Positions 35,774 through 48,187 of a stretch of DNA of 64,000 nucleotides are shown here, piece after piece. Position 1 is the first letter of the stretch. The number at the start of each line of letters is the position of its first letter. A program made the position numbers and the translations under genes. The notes under the pieces were generated by a model. The model did no database searches and was not told the DNA's origin. It worked only from the letters and a program-made list of their open reading frames with translations. Source of the stretch: Abyssalbus ytuae. Its GTDB lineage: Bacteria > Bacteroidota > Bacteroidia > Flavobacteriales > Flavobacteriaceae. Location: contig NZ_CP094358.1 of the NCBI RefSeq assembly GCF_022807975.1, forward strand, positions 4,250,171-4,314,170, read 5' to 3'.

Positions 35774-36826
35774 ATGCCGGAAAATAGTATTTCTCATATT
35801 GATTTTGAAGAATTAAATGAAAAGGCCCTTTCTCAACCCCTGGTAAAACATATTTACACGGCCGATCCTTCGGCACATGTGTTTGAGGGTAAAATATATA
35901 TTTATCCTTCGCACGACGTTGATGCAGGTGAAGCTTTTGATGATTTAGGCAGTCATTTTGCTATGGAAGACTACCATGTAATTTCTATGGATAATCTTGA
36001 TAGTAATGCGATGGATAATGGTGTAGCTCTGCACGTAAATGATGTTTCCTGGGCAGAAAAGCAAATGTGGGCACCCGACGCAGCTGAAAAAAACGGAAAA
36101 TACTATTTATTTTTTCCTGCTAAAGGACATGACGGAATTTTCAGGATTGGCGTTGCTGTAAGTGATTCTCCTGTCGGGCCCTTCTCTCCCCAACCACAAG
36201 CAATTAAAGGTAGTTTTTCAATAGATCCTGCTGTTTTTAAAGATGATGACGGTGAATATTATATGTATTTTGGCGGTTTATGGGGAGGACAATTACAACG
36301 CTGGAGAACAGGGGTTTTTAACCCTGAGCATCCTGAAAGTCCCTTTGCACACTTACCAGAAGATGAAGAACCGGCATTATGTCCTAAAATTGCAAAAATG
36401 ACGGATGATTTATTAGAGTTTGCCGAAGAGCCTAAAGACATTGTCATTTTAGATGAAAACGGAAATCCGCTTTTAGCTGGTGATAATAAAAGACGTTTTT
36501 TTGAAGCTGCATGGATGCATAAGTACAACGGTACATATTATTTTTCATACTCTACCGGTGATACACACTTTATTTGTTATGCTACCAGTAGTAATCCTTA
36601 TGGCCCCTTCACCTATCAGGGTAGAATTTTAAATCCGGTTATCGGATGGACATCCCATCACTCAATATGTGAAGTAAATGGCAAGTGGTACTTATTTTAT
36701 CATGATTCATCCTTATCAAAAGGTGTAACTCATTTAAGAAGCATAAAAGTAACAGAAATTGAATACGACAAAAACGGGAAAATAAAAACCATAGATCCTT
36801 ATAAAGACTTTAAAGTTTTATCGTAG
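35774..36826 (+). CDS. GH43 family glycoside hydrolase (beta-xylosidase/arabinofuranosidase)
   Basis: 350 residues. GH43 catalytic residues are in place: general base D31 (IYTADPSAHVF), pKa-modulating D151 (SIDPAVFKDDDGE) and general acid E244 (FEAAWMHKYNGTYYFSYS). No signal peptide is seen, so it should act in the cytoplasm on oligosaccharides brought in by the symporter 38 bases upstream. Whether xylose or arabinose is released is not decided by sequence. Confidence 0.92.
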   Translation: MPENSISHIDFEELNEKALSQPLVKHIYTADPSAHVFEGKIYIYPSHDVDAGEAFDDLGSHFAMEDYHVISMDNLDSNAMDNGVALHVNDVSWAEKQMWAPDAAEKNGKYYLFFPAKGHDGIFRIGVAVSDSPVGPFSPQPQAIKGSFSIDPAVFKDDDGEYYMYFGGLWGGQLQRWRTGVFNPEHPESPFAHLPEDEEPALCPKIAKMTDDLLEFAEEPKDIVILDENGNPLLAGDNKRRFFEAAWMHKYNGTYYFSYSTGDTHFICYATSSNPYGPFTYQGRILNPVIGWTSHHSICEVNGKWYLFYHDSSLSKGVTHLRSIKVTEIEYDKNGKIKTIDPYKDFKVLS

Positions 36827-36834
36827 ATATATGC

Positions 36835-36865
36835 TAAAGTGCCTGGTTTATGATCAGGCACTTTA
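36835..36865. terminator. Terminator shared by the GH43 and DUF72 genes
   Basis: TAAAGTGCCTG / CAGGCACTTTA, an 11-base stem with a 9-base loop followed by ATTTTG. Lies between convergent genes. Confidence 0.9.
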
Positions 36866-36879
36866 ATTTTGTATAGTTC

Positions 36880-37770
36880 TCAGTCAAAAAGTGTCTGGGA
36901 ATTATTTAATGTTTGAGGTATTTTTACTTGATCTTCAATTATTTTATTGAGATTTTTAATAAAATAAGCCGATAAAAAAGGGGATTCTACTTCCATATTT
37001 TGATGGACAAAAAAGTGCAGATGCTTCAATCCTTTTCGCTTCCATTCTTCTATTCTGTTAACCCAATCATTCAATCTGTCGTAATCAGTTCTATGATTTG
37101 CGCCAACATATCTTATAAAAGCTTCATCATTGGTTAATCGCATATGGAGTAAATCTCTTCTTCCGGCAGTATCAACAATTATATTAGCTACATTATTTTC
37201 TTCCAGTAAATAATAAAGTTCTTCAGAAATTTTTTTATCATTAAACCAATCTGTATTCCTGAATTCCACGGCTAAAGGTATTTCTTCAGGCCAGTATTCA
37301 ACAAATTTTACAACTCTGTTAAAATCCTTGGGAGAAAAATTATTGTGCATTTGTAAAAATACCGTTCCTAATTTATCTTTTAAATGAATGATCCCTTCTA
37401 AATATTCATCAACCAGTTTTTCAAAATCGATCAATCTCTTTAAATGACTTATGGTCTGGTTTACTTTTGGAAAAAATTTAAAATCGTCCGGTACTTTACC
37501 ATACCATTTTTGATATTGCTCCGGAGGAAAATTTCTGTAAAAAGTAGCATTCAATTCTATACAATTAAATTGCCGTGAATAATATTCCAATTCATCTTTT
37601 GTTCCCCTGGGATAAAAATTTTTCAAATCCTGTTTATTCCATTTTGCACATCCTACATATACATTTAACGGATTGCTTTTATAGTGAGACAGTACTATTG
37701 TTGTATCCGGATGGTCGGGTGGTAATGTAAAATCTACTATTTCCGGATTTTCTACTTTTCCAAATTTCAT
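36880..37770 (-). CDS. DUF72 family protein
   Basis: 296 residues with the DUF72 pattern: VYVGCAKWNKQDLKNFYP near the start, FNCIELNATFYRNFP, FKFFPKVNQTISH, and AVEFRNTDWF in the middle. The family has a TIM-barrel fold and an unknown reaction. Its ATG overlaps the end of the aldehyde dehydrogenase gene by one base, so the two are translated together. Confidence 0.92.
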   Translation of the reverse strand: MKFGKVENPEIVDFTLPPDHPDTTIVLSHYKSNPLNVYVGCAKWNKQDLKNFYPRGTKDELEYYSRQFNCIELNATFYRNFPPEQYQKWYGKVPDDFKFFPKVNQTISHLKRLIDFEKLVDEYLEGIIHLKDKLGTVFLQMHNNFSPKDFNRVVKFVEYWPEEIPLAVEFRNTDWFNDKKISEELYYLLEENNVANIIVDTAGRRDLLHMRLTNDEAFIRYVGANHRTDYDRLNDWVNRIEEWKRKGLKHLHFFVHQNMEVESPFLSAYFIKNLNKIIEDQVKIPQTLNNSQTLFD

Positions 37771-39125
37771 TATTTATTGATATAAACGGTTTTAATATTT
37801 ACAAACTCTTTAATACCCTGATGGCTCAATTCCCTGCCAAATCCTGATGATTTGACCCCGCCAAAAGGTAATCTTGGATCAGATTTAACCAGTTCATTGA
37901 TAAATACTGCCCCCTCGTTAAAACTTCCGATATGATTTTTAATTATATCTATATTTCCGGTGAAAATTGTTACTCCCAGTCCAAACTTAGAATCATTTGA
38001 TATTTTAATTGCTTCTTCAATGGTATCAAAGGTTAATACACAAATAACCGGGCCAAAGGTTTCTTCTTTAAAAACAGGCATATCCTGCGTTACATTTGTT
38101 ATCACCGTGGGTTCATAATAAGCTCCTCTCCTATTACCGCCTACAATTATTTTTGCTCCCATGTCAACTGAATCTGCAACTTGTTTTTCTAAATCCTTTG
38201 CCAGGTCTTCCCTGGCTAAAACCCCAATATAAGTATCCTCATCCAGAGGATCACCACTTTTTAAATACTTTACTTTATTAACGTATTGGCTTAAAAACTC
38301 TTCCGCTATGTTTTGTTGTAATAATAAACGCTTCGCTGCAATACAACTTTGACCAGTATTTTGGTATCGGGCACTTATTCCCACCTCTACTGCTTTTTCT
38401 ATATCGGCATCATTAAGGACAATAAAAGCATTGTTGCCTCCCAATTCCAAAACTGATTTTTTTATTTCTTTTGCAGCTACCGATGCTACTGCACTCCCCG
38501 CCAGTTCACTACCTGTTAAGGTCACCGCCTTCACCACAGGATTTTTAATAATATTTTCTACCTTATCACTTTTTATAATTAAATTCTGAAAAACATGTTC
38601 TGGAAAACCAGCCATTTCAAAAGTTTTTTCGATGTTCTGAGCACTTTTCATAACATTGGAAGCATGTTTTAAAACTCCAACGTTTCCTGCCATTAAAGCC
38701 GGAGCTGCAAACCTGAAAACCTGCCAGAAAGGAAAATTCCAGGGCATAACTGCCAATACTAAACCCAAAGGTTCATGCAGAACATAACTTTCATCAGCAT
38801 CCGTGTTTCTCATTTCTTTTTCAAGAAACTTTTCGGCATTTTCAGCATAATATTCACAAACCCATGCACATTTTTCAATTTCAGCTACTGATTGCTGGAC
38901 TGGCTTTCCCATTTCTTCAGATACTGTTTCGGCAAAATCTCGTTTATATTTTTTCAAAATTTGTGCGGCATTCATCATTAGTTTTTTCCTATAATTAAAA
39001 GAAGTAATTTTCCATTCTATAAAAGCATTGCCGGCATTTTCCAATTTTTCATTTATTTGACCTATGGTTAGTTCTTCAAAAGAATATATTTTTTCTCCTG
39101 TATAAGGATTAATAGAATGTATCAT
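37770..39125 (-). CDS. NAD(P)-dependent aldehyde dehydrogenase (succinate-semialdehyde type)
   Basis: 451 residues. Catalytic Glu in LELGGNNAFIVL (E227) and catalytic Cys in NTGQSCIAAKR (C261) are present, with the cofactor segment AVMPWNFPFWQVFR. The GQSCIA form and length fit succinate-semialdehyde or short-chain aldehyde dehydrogenases. First gene of a two-gene unit with the DUF72 protein. Confidence 0.9.
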   Translation of the reverse strand: MIHSINPYTGEKIYSFEELTIGQINEKLENAGNAFIEWKITSFNYRKKLMMNAAQILKKYKRDFAETVSEEMGKPVQQSVAEIEKCAWVCEYYAENAEKFLEKEMRNTDADESYVLHEPLGLVLAVMPWNFPFWQVFRFAAPALMAGNVGVLKHASNVMKSAQNIEKTFEMAGFPEHVFQNLIIKSDKVENIIKNPVVKAVTLTGSELAGSAVASVAAKEIKKSVLELGGNNAFIVLNDADIEKAVEVGISARYQNTGQSCIAAKRLLLQQNIAEEFLSQYVNKVKYLKSGDPLDEDTYIGVLAREDLAKDLEKQVADSVDMGAKIIVGGNRRGAYYEPTVITNVTQDMPVFKEETFGPVICVLTFDTIEEAIKISNDSKFGLGVTIFTGNIDIIKNHIGSFNEGAVFINELVKSDPRLPFGGVKSSGFGRELSHQGIKEFVNIKTVYINK

Positions 39126-39303
39126 ATTTTAAAATTGTTAAATGAAGAGAATATGCATTAAAATTAATAAAGAAAACACATAAACTTTAACTCTAAACGT
39201 TATATTTATTATGTTAATAACCTGTTCATAATACATTAATAAGCATACTCTTTTTGTTGAAAACATAAAGAAAATTAATGTATTTTTAATAAAACTCTTC
39301 ATT

Positions 39304-39711
39304 ATGAACGATAGAAGTAATGATCTCTTAAAGGTGCGTCCGGAGATCCCCTCTGCAAAAGTAACCCCCAACATGAGCAGTGATGAAAGGTTTCAGAACC
39401 AAACCATCAGACCGGTAATAAAACTTCAAAACTCATTGTTAATAGAAGTTTTTAGAAATTATGTTAATAAACATAAAGGTGAATTTTATGATCTGACCAT
39501 AGAACAAAAATTGTTATTTATAGAGAGGTCTATTCAAAGAGATGTAAAATTTAGAAATTCATTAAAAGGAATAATCATAGGGCAGTTTACGGTAGAAGAA
39601 TATTTGCGATATATAGAAAATTCTTCTGCCTTAAATAAACGGATGATGAATTTGGTTATTTCCCGGCTACAGGATCAAATACAATTATTTGAAAGAATAG
39701 CAGTAGCATAA
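39304..39711 (+). CDS. Conserved flavobacterial protein of unknown function
   Basis: 135 residues, soluble and helical. The core FQNQTIRPVIKLQNSLLIEVF is followed by the conserved stretch FRNSLKGIIIGQFTVEEY and then a helix NKRMMNLVISRLQDQI. Homologues in flavobacteria are often labelled 'glyoxalase', but no metal ligands or glyoxalase fold are visible, so that name is not used here. ATG at 39304. Confidence 0.7.
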   Translation: MNDRSNDLLKVRPEIPSAKVTPNMSSDERFQNQTIRPVIKLQNSLLIEVFRNYVNKHKGEFYDLTIEQKLLFIERSIQRDVKFRNSLKGIIIGQFTVEEYLRYIENSSALNKRMMNLVISRLQDQIQLFERIAVA

Positions 39712-39752
39712 AATATTTTTATTATATAATAGTTTTATATTTCATTTCAATC

Positions 39753-39760
39753 TAATTTTG
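39753..39760 (+). promoter_or_regulatory. -7 box TAATTTTG of the GreA-like gene
   Basis: TAATTTTG matches TAnnTTTG exactly and ends 19 bases before the ATG at 39780, giving a leader of roughly 13 bases. Confidence 0.6.
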
Positions 39761-39779
39761 CAGTTTTAAATATTTTGAA

Positions 39780-40226
39780 ATGATAAAGGAAAAATTATAT
39801 CATAAATGTTTGGCCATTTTAAACAGCCGGATAGAAAAATATAAAGCTGAATTAGAACTGATTAAGGAGTCTATGGAAAATGATGAAAAAAATGCTGATG
39901 ATGATGAAGGAAATGGGAGTGGAAATATTTCAGGAGATTCATATGCTAAAACCCTTCAATATCTTGATGAAGTAACCAAAATGAAAGATTCCTTAAAAAA
40001 AGTTAATATTTTTCAGGATAATGAGGTGGTAAAGCATGGAAGTTTGGTAGAATGCTCTAATGGCTTATTCTTTATATCAATTCCGCTTGGAAAAATAGAA
40101 ATGGACGGTCAAAATTATTTTGCCATATCAACCGAAGCCCCGGTTGGAAAGCTTTTACAGGGTAAAAAAGAGGGAGAATCTGTTAGTTTTAATAATAACA
40201 TTTTTAAAATTAATAAAATTCATTAA
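39780..40226 (+). CDS. GreA/GreB-like C-terminal domain protein
   Basis: 148 residues. An N-terminal helix (about 1-40) with an acidic linker (EKNADDDEGNGSG at about 37-49) leads to a second helix and a C-terminal domain (about 75-148) with AISTEAPVGKLLQGKKEGESV. That last stretch matches the S-P-x-G-x-x-L-x-G-x-x-x-G-D pattern of GreA/GreB/Rnk C-terminal domains. It probably binds RNA polymerase, but the acidic tip of the true GreA coiled coil cannot be assigned. Its end overlaps the facing DUF2461 gene by 4 bases. Confidence 0.72.
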   Translation: MIKEKLYHKCLAILNSRIEKYKAELELIKESMENDEKNADDDEGNGSGNISGDSYAKTLQYLDEVTKMKDSLKKVNIFQDNEVVKHGSLVECSNGLFFISIPLGKIEMDGQNYFAISTEAPVGKLLQGKKEGESVSFNNNIFKINKIH

Positions 40227-40900
40227 ACCATAGAAACCCCGTTTAAATCGGTAGTCAAAACCTCACTCATATAATTAAACCATGGCCTTACCACTTTAAA
40301 AGATTCATTTACAATTTTCAGAAAATCAGGCGATGTAGCCTCTTTTTCTGAAAATTTTTTTATAAAAACATACTGCTTCTTTTTAATAAGATCAATGTCA
40401 GGATGATTTTTATCAAAGCCTTTCGGAGCTGATTTTAATTCATCACCTGCAATATCTCCAAAAGTTTTTTTAAACTCTCTATTTTCAATAATTTTTCTCA
40501 TTTCAGCTGCATCAGTTTCCAATTCTTTCCTTATACGCAAAAGGTCACCCTTATCCGGATCCCAAAATCCGCAGGCTAAAAAAGTATTTTCAGGTTCTAT
40601 ATGCACATAATAACCACCTCTCAATTTTGGTTTAAACCTGTGAAAAGAAGCAGAAAAATGTGTTTTGTAAGGAGTTTTATCTTTAGAAAATCGTATATCT
40701 CTGTATATCCTGAACATTTTCATCTTGTCAATTTCATCATGCTTGTTCATTTCATTTTGTAATTCAATAAAAATCTTTTTTACCAAAGCCTCTTCTTTTT
40801 TAAATTCCTTTTTATTTTCTTCAAACCACTCCCTATTGTTATTATTTTTCAGTTTTTCTAAAAACCTGTAAGTAGAAGTTGAAATGTTATTTATTGGCAT
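40223..40900 (-). CDS. DUF2461 (TIGR02453) family protein
   Basis: 225 residues with the family start FLEKLKNNNNREWFEENKKE, the core FRIYRDIRFSKDKTPYKTHFSA and the GGYYVHIEPENTFLACGFW segment. Function is unknown across the family. It is convergent with, and just overlaps, the GreA-like gene. Confidence 0.92.
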   Translation of the reverse strand: MPINNISTSTYRFLEKLKNNNNREWFEENKKEFKKEEALVKKIFIELQNEMNKHDEIDKMKMFRIYRDIRFSKDKTPYKTHFSASFHRFKPKLRGGYYVHIEPENTFLACGFWDPDKGDLLRIRKELETDAAEMRKIIENREFKKTFGDIAGDELKSAPKGFDKNHPDIDLIKKKQYVFIKKFSEKEATSPDFLKIVNESFKVVRPWFNYMSEVLTTDLNGVSMV

Positions 40901-40970
40901 GCGACTAAATGATTTATTATACTTCTTTTAAAAATAAGCGATTTTTGATTTTTGAAGATATATTAATTGT

Positions 40971-40978
40971 TAAATTTG
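40971..40978 (+). promoter_or_regulatory. Promoter of the cysE-cysM pair
   Basis: TAAATTTG at the -7 position, with TTTG at 40951-40954 and 40944-40947 as possible -33 boxes (16 and 23 bases away). It lies downstream of an in-frame earlier start codon for cysE, which supports the ATG at 41015. Confidence 0.65.
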
Positions 40979-41014
40979 ATGTTTCTTGTACCCACATGTT
41001 TCCAAAATTATAAA

Positions 41015-41806
41015 ATGGACAAAAAAAAAATAATAGAAGAAATAAAAAAACATAAAAAACAGCCTAACCTTAAATTCAGGCTTAAGAAAAGAGCTGAAGA
41101 ATTTACCGACAGGCTTTTTTACACCTTATTTGATGCCGAAACCAATGTAAAGAGTAATCTTAATTTACTTGAAAATGATTTTGAAGAGCTTGCAGAATTA
41201 GCCTGCTGGGACGAATGTACTTCCTGTGCAGAATTTTGGGGTATATACGTTACCAAACTACCTGAAATATTAGAAAAATTAAATCTTGATGCTCATGCCA
41301 CTTTAAGTAATGATCCGGCATCAAATACTATTGAAGAAGTCTATTTGTCTTATCCCGGGTTTTATGCAATTGCCATATACAGATTAAGTCATGAATTATA
41401 TAAAATGAATTTTCCGCTGGTACCCAGGTTAATGAATGAACATGCTCATAAAATAACCGGAATAGATATTAATCCGGGAGCAACCATTGGAGATTCTTTT
41501 CATATAGACCATGGAACCGGGGTAGTAATTGGTGAAACAGCCATCATTAAAAACAATGTGAATATATATCAAGGTGTTACCCTGGGAGGGCTATATGTAG
41601 CAAAAGATTTAAAAAATATAAAAAGGCATCCTACTATAGAAAATAATGTTACCATATATGCCAATGCAACTATTTTGGGAGGAGAAACTGTTATTGGGGA
41701 AAATAGTATTATAGGAGGAAATGTTTGGTTAACAAAATCGGTTCCCCCCAATTCAATAGTATCTCACACCCCTGAAATTAAAATAAAGACCGTAGTAAAT
41801 GAATAA
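41015..41806 (+). CDS. cysE: Serine O-acetyltransferase
   Basis: 263 residues from the ATG at 41015. An earlier in-frame start (40967) would lie at or before the promoter. The N-terminal helical domain is followed by hexapeptide repeats (about 165-255) with [22 protein letters not shown], shown here only as the key HIDHG and GVVIGET residues, and QGVTLGG. It makes O-acetylserine from serine and acetyl-CoA. Its end overlaps the cysteine synthase gene by 8 bases. Confidence 0.94.
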   Translation: MDKKKIIEEIKKHKKQPNLKFRLKKRAEEFTDRLFYTLFDAETNVKSNLNLLENDFEELAELACWDECTSCAEFWGIYVTKLPEILEKLNLDAHATLSNDPASNTIEEVYLSYPGFYAIAIYRLSHELYKMNFPLVPRLMNEHAHKITGIDINPGATIGDSFHIDHGTGVVIGETAIIKNNVNIYQGVTLGGLYVAKDLKNIKRHPTIENNVTIYANATILGGETVIGENSIIGGNVWLTKSVPPNSIVSHTPEIKIKTVVNE

Positions 41807-42683
41807 TTCTATATTAAACCAAATAGGAAACACTCCCTTGGTTGAAGCAATACACATTAATAAGAACCCAAACGTAAAATTATTATTAAAACTGGAAGGA
41901 AATAATCCGGGCGGAAGTGTAAAAGACAGGCCGGCTTTAAATATGATAAAATCTGCACTCGAAAGAGGAGAAATCACAAAGAATAGCAAACTTATTGAAG
42001 CAACCAGTGGCAATACAGGTATTGCCCTTGCTATGATCGCAGGTATTTATGGATTGAATATTGAACTTGTAATGCCCGAAAATTCTACCAGGGAAAGAGT
42101 ACAGACTATGAAGGCATATGGAGCAAAAGTTACTTTAACTCCTGTTAGCGTTGGTATTGAAGGTTCCCGGGATTACGCTGAAGCCAAGGTGAAAAATGAA
42201 GGCTACATAATGCTCAACCAGTTTGGCAATAACGATAACTGGAAAGCTCATTATAATACAACCGGGCCCGAAATATGGCGGGATACACAAGGAAAAATTA
42301 CACATTTTGTATCATCAATGGGAACTACCGGAACCATAATGGGTACTTCTTCTTTCTTAAAAGAAAAAAACAATAACGTACAGATTATTGGAGTACAACC
42401 TACCGACGATTCCAAAATTCCGGGAATCCGCAAATGGCCCACAGAATATTTGCCCAAAATATTTAATCCGGAAAAAGTAGACAGAATTATAGATGTAAGT
42501 GAAACAGATGCCCGTATAATGGCTAAAAGGTTGGCTAAAGAAGAAGGTGTTTTTGCCGGTATGAGCAGTGGTGGTGCTGTAACTTCTGCCCTGCGCTTAA
42601 TTGATGAGTTGAACACGGGTGTGGTAGTTGCAATTGTGTGTGACCGAGGAGACAGATACCTTTCTTCTGATTTATTTGATTAA
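41799..42683 (+). CDS. cysM: Cysteine synthase (CysM type)
   Basis: 294 residues, on the short side of the family. The PLP lysine is in [12 protein letters not shown] (about K44), with [12 protein letters not shown] and the phosphate-binding [12 protein letters not shown] loop. It joins O-acetylserine with sulfide or thiosulfate to give cysteine. The overlap with cysE suggests translational coupling and a shared complex. CysM over CysK is chosen by length and overall pattern. Confidence 0.92.
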   Translation: MNNSILNQIGNTPLVEAIHINKNPNVKLLLKLEGNNPGGSVKDRPALNMIKSALERGEITKNSKLIEATSGNTGIALAMIAGIYGLNIELVMPENSTRERVQTMKAYGAKVTLTPVSVGIEGSRDYAEAKVKNEGYIMLNQFGNNDNWKAHYNTTGPEIWRDTQGKITHFVSSMGTTGTIMGTSSFLKEKNNNVQIIGVQPTDDSKIPGIRKWPTEYLPKIFNPEKVDRIIDVSETDARIMAKRLAKEEGVFAGMSSGGAVTSALRLIDELNTGVVVAIVCDRGDRYLSSDLFD

Positions 42684-45390
<2,707 letters not shown>

Positions 45391-45446
45391 AAACAGGTTT
45401 TAATAATCAGTTAAACTTCCTGAAGCAACAAAATATAATATGTAAT

Positions 45447-45475
45447 AACGGTTTGAGCTAAAAACTCAAACCGTT
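45447..45475. terminator. Terminator after katG
   Basis: AACGGTTTGAG / CTCAAACCGTT, an 11-base stem with a 7-base loop, followed by a T-rich tract. About 55 bases past the katG stop. Confidence 0.85.
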
Positions 45476-45619
45476 TACTTTTCTTTATCTAATCAAAAAT
45501 AAAAAAGACTTAAAATAAGATCTAAAATGAGTGTTTAATAAAACCGGAAAAAAGAGTGACTGTAGATTTACTAAGTGAGCTAATTTTTGAAACTAATTAC
45601 AAAAACTACACAAAATATT

Positions 45620-46705
45620 TTAAAGCCATTTTTTTCTTTTAAAATAAAAAATCATGCCTATAAAAATTAAAATCATTATGCCCCAAACCGTATAATATCC
45701 GTTTTTATAATGAAGTTCCGGCATATTTTCAAAATTCATTCCGTAAACCCCAACAATAAAAGTCAATGGTATAAATATGGTGGCAATTATAGTTAACACT
45801 TTCATGATATTATTCATTTTATTGCTCACGCTGCTCATATACATATCCATGAGCCCCCAAAGCATATCACGGTATGTCTCTATAGTTTCAATAACTTGTA
45901 TAGTATGGTCGTACAAATCCCTGTAATATGTTTGGGTGTTTTCAGTAATAAAATGATTGTCTGATTTTTCTAATCGTCCTACTACTTCTCTTAACGGGAA
46001 TATTGATCTTCTAATATTGAGTGATTCTCTTTTTAACCTTTGTATTTGATGTACCAAAATATCATTGGGATTATCTATAAGAGCTTCTTCCAAATCTTCT
46101 ATTTTTTCCCCCAGGGTTTCCATAATTAAAAAATAATTGTCAACCACAGCATCCATCAGGCAAAAAAGCAAATAATCGGCTCCTTGTTTTCTTATCCGGC
46201 CTTTATCTTCTTTAATTCTGTTTCTTATGTGTTCAAATACATCCCCATCTGCTTCTTGAAAAGTTAAAACATAATTATCGCCCAATACCATAGAAACCTG
46301 TTCAACTTTTAAAACATCTTCTGTATTATAGTATAACATTTTAAAAACTGCAAACATGCAATTTTCATATTCATCAAGTTTGGGTCTCTGCCCCACATTT
46401 ACTATATCTTCAAGAAGTAACGGATGAAGTTCAAAATGATCGCCCAATTTTTCTATTGCATTTACATGCCTTAATCCGTTAACATTAATCCAGGTAACAG
46501 TATCAGTTGTTTTAATTTCCAATCCTTCTTCTACCCTGTCTAGTTCCCTGATTTTTACAGTTTCTTCATTATAATCATATACTTCGATAAAAAGTTCGGA
46601 GGTTTCTTTTTCACCTGTGTAAGTTATAGTACCGGGAGAAGCCCCGATCTTCTTCTTTATTTTTGACGGCTTTTTTGAAAAAAGTTTTTTTGTTTTTTTT
46701 ATCAT
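45620..46705 (-). CDS. corA: CorA-type magnesium/cobalt transporter
   Basis: 361 residues. A large cytoplasmic domain rich in charged helices is followed by two membrane helices at the C-terminus. The signature YGMN ends the first helix (GVYGMNFENMPEL), and the tail is basic. It forms a pentameric Mg2+/Co2+ channel. It follows glyA on the same strand, but a terminator lies between them. Confidence 0.94.
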   Translation of the reverse strand: MIKKTKKLFSKKPSKIKKKIGASPGTITYTGEKETSELFIEVYDYNEETVKIRELDRVEEGLEIKTTDTVTWINVNGLRHVNAIEKLGDHFELHPLLLEDIVNVGQRPKLDEYENCMFAVFKMLYYNTEDVLKVEQVSMVLGDNYVLTFQEADGDVFEHIRNRIKEDKGRIRKQGADYLLFCLMDAVVDNYFLIMETLGEKIEDLEEALIDNPNDILVHQIQRLKRESLNIRRSIFPLREVVGRLEKSDNHFITENTQTYYRDLYDHTIQVIETIETYRDMLWGLMDMYMSSVSNKMNNIMKVLTIIATIFIPLTFIVGVYGMNFENMPELHYKNGYYTVWGIMILIFIGMIFYFKRKKWL

Positions 46706-46753
46706 GAAGATATTTTTTCTTTAACCACCTATAAATATAAATAAAACAAAAAA

Positions 46754-46775
46754 AGCATCATATTTTTTTGATGCT
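46754..46775 (-). terminator. Terminator after glyA
   Basis: AGCATCA / TGATGCT, a 7-base stem with an 8-base loop; on the minus strand a run of T follows. It separates glyA from corA. Confidence 0.7.
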
Positions 46776-46803
46776 CTTTAAGATAAACTATTTAATTCCT
46801 TTA

Positions 46804-48075
46804 TTAAGCAAACAAAGGCCTGTCACTCATAAGGTTATTAATTTTTCCGGCTATGGCTTCCAGTTTTTCTTCATTATTATGACTCATTAAGGCCTCATCT
46901 ATAAAACTTACAATTTCTTCCATATCCTCTTCTTTTAAACCTCTGGTGGTAATTGCTGCCGTTCCAACTCGTATACCACTGGTTACAAACGGGCTTTTAT
47001 CATCAAAGGGTACCATATTCTTATTTACCGTAATATCCGCTTTTCCCAAAGCTTCCTCAGCTTCTTTCCCGCTAATATCTTTATTACGCAAGTCAATAAG
47101 CATCATATGATTGTCAGTTCCATTGGAAATAATGTTATACCCCCTGTCAATAAAAGCTTTTGCCATTGCCTGGGCATTCTTTTTAATCTGAATAGCGTAA
47201 TGTAAAAACTCTTCGGTTAAAGCTTCACCAAAAGCTATTGCTTTTGCAGCTATAATATGTTCTAATGGGCCTCCCTGATTACCCGGAAATACAGCACTAT
47301 CCAACAAAGAAGACATTTTTCTCAGGCTTCCGTTTTTTAATTTTAATCCAAAAGGATTATCAAAATCTTTGCCCATTAAAATTAACCCACCCCTGGGTCC
47401 TCTTAATGTTTTATGGGTAGTAGTGGTAACTATATGACAATGAGGAATAGGATCATTTAAAATTCCTTTAGCAATAAGGCCGGCAGGATGCGAAATATCT
47501 GCCATTAAAATGGCTCCTACGCTATCAGCTATTTCCCTGAATCTTTTAAAATCTATATCTCTGGAATATGCAGATGCCCCTGCGATAATCAATTGTGGTT
47601 TTTCTTTTTTTGCTATTTCAGCAATATTATCATAATTGAGCCTTCCTGTTTCCTTCTCTACTCCGTAAAATACCGGATTATATAATTTTCCTGAAAAATT
47701 AACGGGAGAACCATGGGTTAAGTGGCCTCCGTGAGAGAGATCAAAACCTAAAATTTTATCTCCTGGTTTTAAACAGGCTGCAAACACTGCAGTATTTGCC
47801 TGAGAACCACTATGAGGCTGCACATTGGCCCATTCTGCCCCAAATAATTCTTTTGCTCTCTCTATGGCAATAGTTTCTATTTCATCAACAACCTCACACC
47901 CTCCATAGTAACGCTTACCGGGATACCCTTCAGCATATTTGTTTGTTAAAACCGAACCCGCAGCTTCCATTACCTGGCTACTTACAAAATTTTCGGATGC
48001 AATAAGTTCAATCCCGTGAATCTGGCGTTTTTTCTCCGCTTCAATAAGTTCAAAAATTAATTCGTCGCGTTGCAT
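46804..48075 (-). CDS. glyA: Serine hydroxymethyltransferase
   Basis: 423 residues from the ATG at 48075 ([18 protein letters not shown]); upstream in-frame codons would pass through the promoter. PLP lysine is in [14 protein letters not shown], with the substrate segments [10 protein letters not shown] and [13 protein letters not shown] near the start. It converts serine and tetrahydrofolate to glycine and methylene-tetrahydrofolate. Own promoter and terminator. Confidence 0.96.
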   Translation of the reverse strand: MQRDELIFELIEAEKKRQIHGIELIASENFVSSQVMEAAGSVLTNKYAEGYPGKRYYGGCEVVDEIETIAIERAKELFGAEWANVQPHSGSQANTAVFAACLKPGDKILGFDLSHGGHLTHGSPVNFSGKLYNPVFYGVEKETGRLNYDNIAEIAKKEKPQLIIAGASAYSRDIDFKRFREIADSVGAILMADISHPAGLIAKGILNDPIPHCHIVTTTTHKTLRGPRGGLILMGKDFDNPFGLKLKNGSLRKMSSLLDSAVFPGNQGGPLEHIIAAKAIAFGEALTEEFLHYAIQIKKNAQAMAKAFIDRGYNIISNGTDNHMMLIDLRNKDISGKEAEEALGKADITVNKNMVPFDDKSPFVTSGIRVGTAAITTRGLKEEDMEEIVSFIDEALMSHNNEEKLEAIAGKINNLMSDRPLFA

Positions 48076-48102
48076 TTTAATGTGTTTCGTTAAAATAAAA
48101 TG

Positions 48103-48110
48103 CAAAAGTA
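48103..48110 (-). promoter_or_regulatory. -7 box TACTTTTG of glyA
   Basis: Minus-strand TACTTTTG matches TAnnTTTG and lies 27 bases before the glyA ATG. It supports the shorter start, since the upstream start would be within the untranscribed region. Confidence 0.6.
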
Positions 48111-48187
48111 AAGAATAGATTCGGTAAATTAGTTGCAATTAATACTTTTAAGTGTAATTTTATCAAACAATAATTAACAATTTTGTC

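Noticed and set aside
39304-39711. Label 'glyoxalase' often given to relatives of this protein
   Set aside because: No metal ligands or glyoxalase fold features are visible in the sequence.
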